From the NCBI GenBank assembly GCA_013286675.1, contig JABDFE010000010.1, positions 1 through 32,211 on the forward strand: a DNA stretch of 32,211 nt, written 5' to 3'. Each line of letters starts with the position of its first letter. The first letter of the stretch is position 1. The notes below the pieces were generated by a model that worked only from the letters and a program-made list of their open reading frames with translations, was not told where the DNA came from and made no database searches. This DNA is from Chlamydiota bacterium. GTDB taxonomy: Bacteria > Chlamydiota > Chlamydiia > Chlamydiales > Rhabdochlamydiaceae. The position numbers were made by a program, and so were the translations under genes. Below, piece by piece: positions 22,617-31,272 of this stretch.

Positions 22617-23014
22617 GCTTTTCCTCAAAATAGATCGGTTACATAAATTATGGTCGCAGCCATTGATTTCTGCCAAATATTATACAAGGCTTCAGGGTTT
22701 TTTGAAAATCTTCTTTTTATAATTGCAAACTCAAACGAACTGAAGCTGTTAAAGGCTACATCTTAGAGTGCAGAATGAGTTCTATGAATCTATCCCTTAC
22801 CTTTTTGTAAAAAACTTATAAAAACTTGGCGAATTGCAAGAAGATTTGGGCAGTTGGACGAAAAAATACAATAAATATAGGAGCTCTTGACTAGTGCTCT
22901 GTAAACTTAATTTCTAGTGTTTGGGCTGCGTCAAAGCAACTCAAAGACCAGAAATTAAGTTGACAGAGCACTAGGTGTTTAGATCAAATATGTACAACTT
23001 TTAATCACACTCTT
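22617..23014. other. Gene-free gap upstream of ptsH
   Basis: About 400 bases without a gene. The part near 22617-22740 is the presumed ptsH promoter and leader. Bases 22891-22974 hold a small inverted-repeat element. I see nothing else. Confidence 0.6.
22891..22974. repeat. 84-bp inverted-repeat element
   Basis: The arms 22891-22915 (CTAGTGCTCTGTAAACTTAA...) and 22950-22974 match at 24 of 25 positions around a 34-base loop. There is no coding content and no T-run, so it is more like a MITE or insertion-sequence end relic than a terminator, although it lies 40 bases past the stop of the MATE gene. Confidence 0.7.
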
Positions 23015-24388
23015 TCAGTCCATTTTTACATGGAGGAAGTTCATCGACTCTTGAAGAGCCGCCGATCGAAGCCTAGAAGAGCGCCAGAGATAAATCAACG
23101 CTGTTGTGGCATGCATGACGCTGAGAAATAACCAGAATTGATCGGCTCTAATCTCCACATGATTAATGGCAAAACGCATGAATAGATACCCATTAATCCA
23201 ATTAAAAAAACCCATAAAAAAAGAAAATTTCATATCTTTAAAGGCCAAGATATCGCTGATAGGAATAGTGCCGAACGCAAATAACAGAAAGGAGAGCCAA
23301 ACACCAAAAAAAAGAGTGTTAGCTGCCTCAGGGGCAAGATGGGCAGCGGGAAACAGGGCATTTAAAGTAAACTCAGGAAAAAAAACAAGAGGAATGCCTG
23401 TAAAAACAGCAACCAAGCCTACAAGTTTTGATCCAGAATAAAACGTCTTTTTTAGATGAAAAAAATTCCGTGTTCCCAGGAGGTTGGAAACAACTGTGAC
23501 CTGAGCTTGGGAGAGGGCATCAACAAACATCGGAAGAAAGAGAAAAAGAGTCCCTCCAATGGATAAAATGAGAAGATAATCGCCTCCCTTTGCCGTCATC
23601 AAATGGGCAATGGAAGCCCAACTCGTGAAATTTAACACGCGGTTGCAAACACGGAGCAGTCCAGGAGAAATACATTCCCAAAAAAACTTTGGCTGGAACT
23701 TCCATGAACGTGTATCATAGATCTGCACGTTTTCTTTACTTAAAAACATCGCTAAAAGAATGCCGCAAAAGACAATCTGAGCAATACATGTGCTGATAGC
23801 GCCCCCAAGGATCCCGTAAGACGGGATCAGCCCCCACCCAAAAATAAGGGGATAACCGAGCAAAACCTTGAGCCCTTGTGAAAGCAGCACAACCCACAAA
23901 ATTAATCGGGGTTGTCCTTTGCCTAAGTAAAAGCAGGAAAGCGCTGCTCCCAATGGGTATAGAAAATTAATTCCCAGCAGAAACGTATAGTAAGGCGTGG
24001 CTAATTCCTTGATCGCTACTCCCTCAAAATAAAAACTACCGTATATCAAGCCTGCAGGTAGCGTAATGGCCATTGAAATCACGGCAAACCAGATAAATTG
24101 CCATAATCCTGGCCCAATCGACTTCCATTCTTGAGCCCCGTTCCATCTGCCAATCCAAACTTGAGCCATCATCGCCAGAGCTATGCATGAACCTTGAAAC
24201 ACTTGACATACATAAGCCGAACTGACAGCAGCCTCCAATGCTTGTAGCGAAACACGTACTAGATACAATTTCTCAACTAAAAAAAAAAGATAATTAGAAA
24301 ACGCGATGAGCAATAAGGGAATGAAGAGTGTAAACAACTCTTGAAACCCTCCATTGAAGGTTAAATTTTTCCCCGATTGATCTCTCAT
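23015..24388 (-). CDS. MATE-like multidrug/toxin exporter
   Basis: This 457-residue membrane protein has about 12 hydrophobic segments arranged in two similar halves, as in the MATE/MOP superfamily. The N-terminal half shows LFIPLLLIAFSNYLFFLVEKLYL and a helix with VWIGRWNGA. PLIFGWGLIPSYGILGGAISTCIAQ is the typical MATE motif joining helices 5 and 6. These proteins export drugs or metabolites with Na+ or H+. The substrate here is unknown. It starts 15 bases after the SH2-like gene with AGGG upstream of the ATG, so it is likely co-transcribed with that gene and the OppA fusion. Confidence 0.8.
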   Translation of the reverse strand: MRDQSGKNLTFNGGFQELFTLFIPLLLIAFSNYLFFLVEKLYLVRVSLQALEAAVSSAYVCQVFQGSCIALAMMAQVWIGRWNGAQEWKSIGPGLWQFIWFAVISMAITLPAGLIYGSFYFEGVAIKELATPYYTFLLGINFLYPLGAALSCFYLGKGQPRLILWVVLLSQGLKVLLGYPLIFGWGLIPSYGILGGAISTCIAQIVFCGILLAMFLSKENVQIYDTRSWKFQPKFFWECISPGLLRVCNRVLNFTSWASIAHLMTAKGGDYLLILSIGGTLFLFLPMFVDALSQAQVTVVSNLLGTRNFFHLKKTFYSGSKLVGLVAVFTGIPLVFFPEFTLNALFPAAHLAPEAANTLFFGVWLSFLLFAFGTIPISDILAFKDMKFSFFMGFFNWINGYLFMRFAINHVEIRADQFWLFLSVMHATTALIYLWRSSRLRSAALQESMNFLHVKMD

Positions 24389-24403
24389 CGACCCTGCTTT
24401 TAT

Positions 24404-24772
24404 TTAAACAATAAAAGGGATGTTCGCACCTTGAGGACAATGTATCATCAAGTGCAACACATCATCAATCGAAACAAAATCTGAAAAAGGTCCTCCATTT
24501 CCACCATTTTCATAGTACCATCCTTCTGGAGCTATAGTGATCACAAAAGGCTGGTGTTTGATTGATAAGTCAGGCAAAACGAAAGAGACGTAATAATCGG
24601 TTTCTGTCTCGGTTTCAGTTTCACCTTCTCTCAAAATGTAGAGATACGGGGTCGTTTGACCTCTTAACATTTTTTCAGCTTGGAGCCCAGATAGGCGTCC
24701 TTTCCAAGCCTTATGGCTCCTCAGTTCATGCCCAATGGCATCGAACACCGGTTTTCTTAATATTGCAGACAT
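24404..24772 (-). CDS. Standalone SH2-domain-like protein, putative effector
   Basis: This 122-residue protein fits the SH2 fold pattern from about residue 21 to 110: AWKGRLSGLQAEKML (the W-x-G-x-(I/L)-S-x-x-x-A-E start and helix A), PYLYILREG in place of FLVRES, with Arg48 at the position that binds phosphotyrosine, YYVSFVLPD (strand C), IKHQPFVI (strand D, with His73 matching the conserved KH), GWYYENG (GGFYI-like) and VSIDDVLHLMI (the S-L-x-E-L-V helix). A short TE repeat (52-58) lengthens the loop after strand B. SH2 domains are a eukaryotic signalling module, and Legionella encodes many. Delivery into the host to bind phosphotyrosine is inference, as no secretion signal can be identified. 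It begins one base after the stop of the OppA fusion gene. Confidence 0.65.
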   Translation of the reverse strand: MSAILRKPVFDAIGHELRSHKAWKGRLSGLQAEKMLRGQTTPYLYILREGETETETETDYYVSFVLPDLSIKHQPFVITIAPEGWYYENGGNGGPFSDFVSIDDVLHLMIHCPQGANIPFIV

Positions 24773-24773
24773 A

Positions 24774-27758
24774 CTAAACCTCCTTTTTGTAAAAACTTCG
24801 TGCTAAATAAAACGGCTCACATTGAGTCCATCTTGGCACTTGCAAATCTTTTCTTACCAAAGCTTGAGCCGGTTGATAATACAACGGAATAATCGGCATC
24901 TCACGGCATAAAATCTCTTCTGCTTTCATGAGTAAAGCAGAGCGTTGAAATGGACTCATTTCTCTTTCACTTTCGTCGAGTAGGCGTTGAAAATTGGCAT
25001 TGTCCCATTTGGCACAATTGTTCTCTTCATGGGCTTTAAATCCGTTTAAAGTATAAATGGGATCATCAATTCTAGAAGTCCAGAGAACCAGACCCAGCTG
25101 AAAGTCACCTTTTGTCATCTTATTAAAGAGAGCATCCCATGGCAGCGGCTTCAGTTCGAGTTGAATGCCTAGACACCCTTCGATCTGTTGCTTTAGGCTC
25201 AAAGCAAGATATTCTCTAATTCCTTTTTCCAAGAATGAAAAACTGATAGAAGAAACAGCCTCCTTCGTTAGACCTAACTCGTCTAATGCTTCCTGGAACA
25301 ATTGACGTGCTTTATCTGGATCATAGTCCGGAAACAAGAAGGGGTGATTTTCACACAAATGTTTTGGAAGCGGCGAATGGGCGGGCTTCAGCTTGAGAAA
25401 CGAATCTGCGATCATACGCTCCCGGTCAATGGCAAAAGCAAACGCTTGTCGAAGTTTTGGATGGTTAAACGGAGGGACAAGTGTATTAAAAGCGCACCAT
25501 GATACCCATTGATCTTCGCATGAAATGATGTGATCATCTTCCCCAGCTGCATAAAAGGGATGCCAAGCTCCAAAAGGATTTCCAATCCAATCAATCTCTT
25601 TTCTCTGAAAGGCTCGGAAGGCTTGCGCCGGATTCATTAGGGTGATGCTGACCTGATCCAATTTGATATTCTGCGCATCCCAATAGAAAGGATTTTTAAC
25701 TAATTGATATCCCTGGCCCACATGGTTAATCTTCAGCTGATAAGGGCCGTTGCAAGGGTAATTTTTTTCAACCTGATGCGGCCATTGAGGTCTTTTTTGA
25801 TCTACCAAATGATGCACAGGAGAATAGAGAGTATGTGCTACGAGGTGAAGAAAATAAGGTGTAGGATTAGCGAGCTCTACCTTTAAAGTGCGTTCATCGA
25901 GAGCATGGACTCCGATCTGATCCGGAGAAACAGTTCCCTCTTTTGCCTCTTTTGCATTTTTAATCGGATAAAAGAAATAGGCAAAAGAGGTTTTAAAGTC
26001 GGTGGATAGAATTTTCTTCCAGGCGTACTCAAAATCGTAGGCGGTGATCTGCGTTTCATCATTCCAAAAAGAATGCCGTATTTTAAAGATATACTCTTTT
26101 AAATTAGGAGAAACTTTGATTGATTCGGCAATCCCATTCTCAATTTTTCCATTTTGATCTAATCGAGTTAACCCCTCGAACAACAATTTTAATATGTCGC
26201 CAGAAATTGTCTCTCCGCCAATACGAGGGTCTAAAGAAACCGGGGTGACTTCACTTGCAATTCTCAAAATCTGCTGATCTTTCATCCTTTGGTGCAGCTG
26301 ATCAAGCATTTTTCTGAGAGTCTGTATTAAAGGCTCCGGATCTTGAACATCGGTATCTACAAGAACCGCATTAAAGAAGAGTCCTTCTAATGTATTCATA
26401 ATATTATAGGTTAGACCGTATCCCTGAAGAGATGGCTCTTGCAGAACTGCAGCAATGATATCGGGCAGAGAAAAGTGTTCTGTATGGATCAGGATAAATA
26501 ACTTATCTTCATTCCGCTTGATTTTGAACGAATAGATCGATCCTTTTGGCAGCTTCTCTTTACAATTCGACAGGAAATGGTTAAAGAGCGACGACAAAGT
26601 ATTTTGTTGTAATGCGATCTGATGCTCCAAAGGAGTCAAAGCATAAAAAAAAGTCTCAATTAATTCCGCATTGCTAAGAGGTTCTTCCGCAAAGGCCTGC
26701 TTTAACAGGTGAATCTGCTCTTGCTGCTTGACAAGGATGCCCCCATTATAATCTCGAAATTCTCCAATAGCACCCTGAATGAGGGAGACTACTTTTTGGC
26801 GTGCTGAGTAAAAATCTAATGAACCATCGGAGCGCAAAAGTTCAGGAGAGCGATCGAGAGCAATTCGGAAAATATGGACTTCAACCGGATGGTTCTCGAT
26901 ATGCCGAATTGTCAAAATGCGCTCTGAAGTAAATGAACAATCAAAAAATCTCTCGTTTAATGAAAATCGGTGAAAGGGAGAAATATAGACTAAAATGACT
27001 CGAAAAGCAATTTCATTTCCTGTTTGATGATCTAGAGTGATATACGACTGGGGCAAATCGCTTAGAGTTTGTATTTCCTGACTTAAGGTAAGAATGTTTT
27101 TATAAACTTCTTCCTCGTTAAGCTTCATAAAGATAGCTGGAGCTAACGTCTGGATGCTATTTTTAATTTTTTCACTCAGGTTATTTTCTAGAATCGTCCT
27201 TTCTATTGAAGAAAAGGAAGTATGGTTTTCTTTTTCAATCTCAAAATAAAATATCTTCAGGTTTCTGTGTTGGGAGGTATGACAGTAAACGCTATCCTTA
27301 ACGAGTTTGAGATCGGGCAAGTTTTTTTTCAGCGCTAATACGATATTTTCCTCATCAAAAATTTCATACCTATTCATCAGGTTAAACCCAATAAGGCACC
27401 CTAAAACAGGTTTTGAACAAAATGGAAAAACTAAATTAGCTGGAATCCAACGGATTTCAAGATGTCTCTTATTAACAGAGAACGTAGTCGATCGTAGAAG
27501 GTCTCTTTGCATAAGATGGAGGGATAAACTCAAACGAAAAATTTGAGCAGAATTACGGTGATCGAAAAAGTTTTTTGAAGCAAGTAAATAGAAAAGAGTC
27601 AGATCATTAAAAACACTACTATCTGTAGAGAGAGGAAACCGCGAAAGCCATTTTTGAAGTTTGTCGTAAACAGAAAAAAAGGAGCGATGAGTAGGATAAG
27701 GAAAGATACTAAAAGGATTCTCTTGACTTGTCTCTAAAACACCAGCAAGCGCTTTCAT
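24774..27758 (-). CDS. Large protein with C-terminal OppA-like peptide-binding domain
   Basis: This gene encodes 994 residues. From about residue 500 the protein is an extracellular-solute-binding family 5 (OppA/DppA) domain: SLDPRIGGETISGDILKLLFEGL, IFKIRHSFWNDETQITAYDFEYAWKKIL, CNGPYQL, FNHPKLRQAFAFAIDRE, and W-D-N-ANFQRLLDESE near the end. Oligopeptide import is the family role. Residues 1-490 match nothing I recognise. They are mixed alpha/beta with no signal peptide or lipobox, which is odd for a periplasmic binding protein and suggests a cytoplasmic or differently exported protein. The ATG follows an insertion-sequence relic, so the N-terminal start or promoter may have been reshaped. 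It is coupled to the SH2-like gene. Confidence 0.75.
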   Translation of the reverse strand: MKALAGVLETSQENPFSIFPYPTHRSFFSVYDKLQKWLSRFPLSTDSSVFNDLTLFYLLASKNFFDHRNSAQIFRLSLSLHLMQRDLLRSTTFSVNKRHLEIRWIPANLVFPFCSKPVLGCLIGFNLMNRYEIFDEENIVLALKKNLPDLKLVKDSVYCHTSQHRNLKIFYFEIEKENHTSFSSIERTILENNLSEKIKNSIQTLAPAIFMKLNEEEVYKNILTLSQEIQTLSDLPQSYITLDHQTGNEIAFRVILVYISPFHRFSLNERFFDCSFTSERILTIRHIENHPVEVHIFRIALDRSPELLRSDGSLDFYSARQKVVSLIQGAIGEFRDYNGGILVKQQEQIHLLKQAFAEEPLSNAELIETFFYALTPLEHQIALQQNTLSSLFNHFLSNCKEKLPKGSIYSFKIKRNEDKLFILIHTEHFSLPDIIAAVLQEPSLQGYGLTYNIMNTLEGLFFNAVLVDTDVQDPEPLIQTLRKMLDQLHQRMKDQQILRIASEVTPVSLDPRIGGETISGDILKLLFEGLTRLDQNGKIENGIAESIKVSPNLKEYIFKIRHSFWNDETQITAYDFEYAWKKILSTDFKTSFAYFFYPIKNAKEAKEGTVSPDQIGVHALDERTLKVELANPTPYFLHLVAHTLYSPVHHLVDQKRPQWPHQVEKNYPCNGPYQLKINHVGQGYQLVKNPFYWDAQNIKLDQVSITLMNPAQAFRAFQRKEIDWIGNPFGAWHPFYAAGEDDHIISCEDQWVSWCAFNTLVPPFNHPKLRQAFAFAIDRERMIADSFLKLKPAHSPLPKHLCENHPFLFPDYDPDKARQLFQEALDELGLTKEAVSSISFSFLEKGIREYLALSLKQQIEGCLGIQLELKPLPWDALFNKMTKGDFQLGLVLWTSRIDDPIYTLNGFKAHEENNCAKWDNANFQRLLDESEREMSPFQRSALLMKAEEILCREMPIIPLYYQPAQALVRKDLQVPRWTQCEPFYLARSFYKKEV

Positions 27759-27759
27759 A

Positions 27760-28337
27760 TGTATAAAACTTTAGATCCGCTAATCTTAATTTGCAAGATG
27801 CTTTTAATCGTGTAAGCCAAAAATGATAGTCTGTGAGCAGCGACGCATCTGAGAGTCTAATGGATCGGTCATATGTTGTTCCCTGCAAGAACACGAAGTA
27901 AACGCGCTAAATTAAACTATGAGTTGAGTATAAGTTTTGATAACTTTCTCAATCCCCTCAGGGCCAATTTTTTGTTTCCATTTTGTCAAAGAAGAAAGGG
28001 CTATTGGAAACTCCCATTGTAATAAAGAATAACCGCAAAAAACTTGCCAGTAAGGGTTTTCAATCCATTTTTGAGCAAGTTCTTCATCAGAGATTGTAAA
28101 TTTATGCTGTAGAATTATAAGTCCCGTTGCAAGTCTGACAACTAAATGTGAACAATTTTGACCATCCAATAAATAAGACTTAAAATCAGATTCAAATTGA
28201 TACCAGGAAAGAAGTTTTGCGAGCTTTAAAAGTTCGTGATCAGGCTTAAGTTGCTGACTTAATTGATTAAAAAGTTGGTATTTTTGGTTGAGAAATTTGT
28301 ATTGCATAGACTGAACCTTTATCTCTAAGCTGGACAC
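27760..28337 (-). pseudogene. IS5-family transposase remnant
   Basis: The frame 27912-28337 (141 residues) matches the N-terminal part of IS5/DUF772-type transposases: HELLKLAKLLSWYQFESDF, LIILQHKFTISDEELAQKW, ENPYWQVFCGYSLLQWEFPI, SSLTKWKQKIGPEGIEKV. It then stops, and a shifted frame (about 27760-27890: GTTYDRSIRLSDASLL and KLRL) looks like the next section (V-D-T-T...P-T-D-A). The catalytic core is gone. The remnant runs up to the start of the OppA fusion gene. Confidence 0.75.
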
Positions 28338-28535
28338 TTTTTGATAAGTCTAAATAAATCTTCAAATTCCAGCCAAAAAGACTCCTAAAGTTGATGTTTT
28401 ATAAAACCTATGCCGCAAATGATAAAATATTGAAGAAATAATTGCCCGTTATTTTATAATTCTTCAATTTTCTCATTTGTAAAAAAAATGATTTTCACTT
28501 TCATTAAAACCAACTGAGCTGCTATTTAGAAAAAT

Positions 28536-29801
28536 ATGCCAAATAAAAAAGTTGTGATTGTCGGAGGCGGTTTTGGCGGGCTCAACGTCGCTAAAAAACT
28601 TAAAAAATGCCCTCTTGATATCCTCTTAATTGATAAGACCAATCACCATCTTTTCCAACCTTTGCTCTATGAAGTTGCCAGCGCTGCTTTATCCCCTGGC
28701 GAGATCGCTATTCCGATCCGAGAAATTCTCCGCAAGCAAGCCAATGTTACCGTCATGATGGGAGAGATTATCCAAGTGGATAAAAAAAACAACCAATTGA
28801 TCCTCGGCAATGGAGAAAAAGTCAATTACGATTATCTCGTCCTTGCTGTCGGAGCAAGACATTCCTACTTTGGCAAAAACGAGTGGGAACAATTTGCTCC
28901 CGGACTCAAAACCATCAAAGACGCACTGACCATCCGTGAAGAAATTTTACTCTCATTTGAAAAAGCCGAACGTCTAGACAATAAGGCTGAGACGGAGAAA
29001 TATTTAAATTTTGTCATCATCGGCGGCGGTCCTACAGGAGTAGAAATGGCAGGGGCCATTTCAGAGATCGCGCAAAAGACGATGTTTAAAAACTTCCGCC
29101 GCATTAAGCCAGAGTCATCCAAAATCTTCCTGGTCGAAGCCGCTCCCCGCATTCTGCAGGCATTTCCTGAAAAACTCTCGAAAAAAGCCAGAGAGGGGTT
29201 AGAAAAGCTTGGCGTTACTGTGATCGAAGGCAAAAAAGTAACCAACATCACAGAAGACGGCGTCCAAGTTGAAGAGACCTTTTATCCTTGCAAAAACGTT
29301 ATCTGGGCTGCCGGGAACCAAGCCTCTCCTCTTCTTAAAACCCTCTACGTCCCTCTCGATCGGCAAGGACGCGTGATCGTAGAGCCTGACCTGTCTATCC
29401 CTGGGTCTCCTGAAATCTTCGTCATCGGCGATGCCTCAACAACCATGGATAAGGACGGCAAACCTCTTCCTGGAGTTGCACCTGTCGCTATTCAAGAAGG
29501 CAAATATGTCGCCTCCATCCTTAAAAAACAGCTGCCTAAGCAGCAAAGACCTCCTTTCGTCTATTTCGACAAGGGAAGCCTTGCCACCATCGGAAAAGGA
29601 AAAGCCATCGCCTGGGTCGGTAAACTTCAGCTCTACGGAGTTTTAGCTTGGTTCATGTGGTGCTTTGTCCACATTGTCTACCTCATTGGCTTCCGCAACC
29701 GCCTCAGTGTCATGCTCGAATGGTTTCTCTTCTATTTGACAGGCCAGCGCGGAGCACGCCTGATCTATAGTTCTGTCGAAACATATTTGCAGAAGAAATA
29801 G
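28536..29801 (+). CDS. ndh: Type II NADH:quinone oxidoreductase (NDH-2)
   Basis: This 421-residue flavoprotein has two dinucleotide-binding folds: FAD at the N-terminus (VVIVGGGFGGLNVAKKL) and NADH in the middle (FVIIGGGPTGVEMAGAI). FAD-contacting VIGDASTT and APVAIQEGKYVA follow, and the C-terminal amphipathic/hydrophobic region (LYGVLAWFMWCFVHIVYLIGF) anchors it to the inner membrane face. It passes electrons from NADH to quinone without pumping protons. Some environmental chlamydiae have such enzymes in addition to Na+-NQR. It is followed closely by comEC. Confidence 0.93.
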   Translation: MPNKKVVIVGGGFGGLNVAKKLKKCPLDILLIDKTNHHLFQPLLYEVASAALSPGEIAIPIREILRKQANVTVMMGEIIQVDKKNNQLILGNGEKVNYDYLVLAVGARHSYFGKNEWEQFAPGLKTIKDALTIREEILLSFEKAERLDNKAETEKYLNFVIIGGGPTGVEMAGAISEIAQKTMFKNFRRIKPESSKIFLVEAAPRILQAFPEKLSKKAREGLEKLGVTVIEGKKVTNITEDGVQVEETFYPCKNVIWAAGNQASPLLKTLYVPLDRQGRVIVEPDLSIPGSPEIFVIGDASTTMDKDGKPLPGVAPVAIQEGKYVASILKKQLPKQQRPPFVYFDKGSLATIGKGKAIAWVGKLQLYGVLAWFMWCFVHIVYLIGFRNRLSVMLEWFLFYLTGQRGARLIYSSVETYLQKK

Positions 29802-29823
29802 TCGATAAGCTAATTTTTGATCC

Positions 29824-31272
29824 TTGAAAAACAGTTGGGTTACAGCTCCTGCCCTATTCTATGGCATCCTTTTTCTGATCGGGACCACATTTGCTCTTTT
29901 TTTCCATTATGCCTATTTCATTCCACTTACCCTTTGCCTCTATTCCAACAGGCAAAAACTCCTCACCGGACTCCTTGCCTGCCTAGCAGGATGGGTTTTA
30001 GCGCTTCTTGCTTACTCTTTCCCTGACTTAAAAGAAGACGGCATCGAGGGAACTGGAGTCTTTAAAGTCGAATCGGTTTCCTACAGCCAATCCCCTTTCC
30101 AGAAATCCGTCCATTTTAAAGGCCTGCTCCAAGAATTTTCCTCAACCGAGGCCTCTTTCAAAAACATCCCCTGCCGCATCCATTTCCGAGACAGCAAGCC
30201 CCGTCCCTACGGCTCTACCGATTTTCGCGTCACAGGAAAGCTAATCCCTAAAGGACACCATCATTACTCCCTGAAAGTGAAGTCCTGGGAAACCACACCA
30301 ACATCTCGCGTTGCTGAATGGCGCTTCGAGCTTAAAAACAAGCTCCGCTCGCACCTTTCACACCATTTTACCGACACCAAAAGCCGTGCGTTTGTCCTCT
30401 CCATGCTCACCGGCGATATAGATGACCGGCTTCTTGCCCTAGAGTTCAATCGCCTTGGCATCTTGCATCTTCTTGGCATTTCAGGATTTCAGTTTGCCCT
30501 ACTGGCTTTTCTTTTCGGCAGTATCTTTCGCTTAATGCTGCCCCATAAGATCGCTTCCATCCTGCTCATCGTCTTTTTAACCGGTTACGCCTTTGCTTTA
30601 GGCGATTCTCCGCCCATTGAAAGAGCCTGGATCGGCATCTCTCTATATTTAGTCGCCCATCTTGCAGGCTACCGCATCTCAGCTCTCAATGCCCTTGGCA
30701 TTGCGCTAATCTGGCAGCTGGTGAAAGATCCTCTCCTAATCTTCCATTTGGGATTTCAGTTCAGCTTCCTTTGCACTGCGGCTATCTTGGTCACCTATCC
30801 CCTCTTTAGAGCGTGGCTAACCCATTTTTTTCCTCAGAGAAGCTTTCGCGATATCATCCAGATGCCCTTCCTAGATCAACACGGCCATCTTTTCTCTTTT
30901 TTCTGCCGTGAAACCCTCGCGATCAATGGAGCCATCCATCTGGTGACGCTTCCTCTAATCTTTTTCCATTTTCATAAATTCCCCGTCTTAAGCCTGCTCT
31001 ACAACCTATTTCTGCCTGCAGCAGTCTCTATCGTCTATGTCTTATTAGTCATAGGCGTAGCTCTGCCCATTATCGGGCCATGGATCCACGTCTTAAATAA
31101 CCATTTAACAAATCTGATTTTGAAAGTTGCAACTCACCCTCCAGCTCTTTATGACTTTCAGTGGAGGATTGATTTTTCCATGACGGCTGCCGTGACAGCC
31201 ATCACGCTCATCTTAGGACTCTCTATCTTTAGTGAAAGCGCCAGCCGCTTTATCAAACGAGCCCGGCTCTGA
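29824..31272 (+). CDS. comEC: ComEC/Rec2-type DNA uptake channel protein, short form
   Basis: This 482-residue membrane protein has N-terminal helices (10-65), a soluble OB-like region (about 70-170: GTGVFKVESV, FRVTGKL), then the competence domain with LGILHLLGISGFQFALLAF and DSPPIERAWIGISLYLVAH, the conserved ComEC motifs, and further helices to the end. The metallo-beta-lactamase domain of larger ComEC proteins is absent. The start is TTG at 29824 with no clear ribosome-binding site, 22 bases after ndh. The likely role is passage of single-stranded DNA across the inner membrane. Its last 60 bases overlap the end of the converging gspD. Confidence 0.88.
   Translation: MKNSWVTAPALFYGILFLIGTTFALFFHYAYFIPLTLCLYSNRQKLLTGLLACLAGWVLALLAYSFPDLKEDGIEGTGVFKVESVSYSQSPFQKSVHFKGLLQEFSSTEASFKNIPCRIHFRDSKPRPYGSTDFRVTGKLIPKGHHHYSLKVKSWETTPTSRVAEWRFELKNKLRSHLSHHFTDTKSRAFVLSMLTGDIDDRLLALEFNRLGILHLLGISGFQFALLAFLFGSIFRLMLPHKIASILLIVFLTGYAFALGDSPPIERAWIGISLYLVAHLAGYRISALNALGIALIWQLVKDPLLIFHLGFQFSFLCTAAILVTYPLFRAWLTHFFPQRSFRDIIQMPFLDQHGHLFSFFCRETLAINGAIHLVTLPLIFFHFHKFPVLSLLYNLFLPAAVSIVYVLLVIGVALPIIGPWIHVLNNHLTNLILKVATHPPALYDFQWRIDFSMTAAVTAITLILGLSIFSESASRFIKRARL

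Noticed and set aside
22617-22676. Earlier ATG start for HPr
   Set aside because: It adds 20 residues not seen in the family. The GTG at 22616 has a good ribosome-binding site and gives the normal length.
28425-28471. Hairpin TTGAAGAA / TTCTTCAA upstream of ndh as a terminator
   Set aside because: The flanking units are divergent, so no transcript is expected to end there. The stem is short and AT-rich and may be chance.
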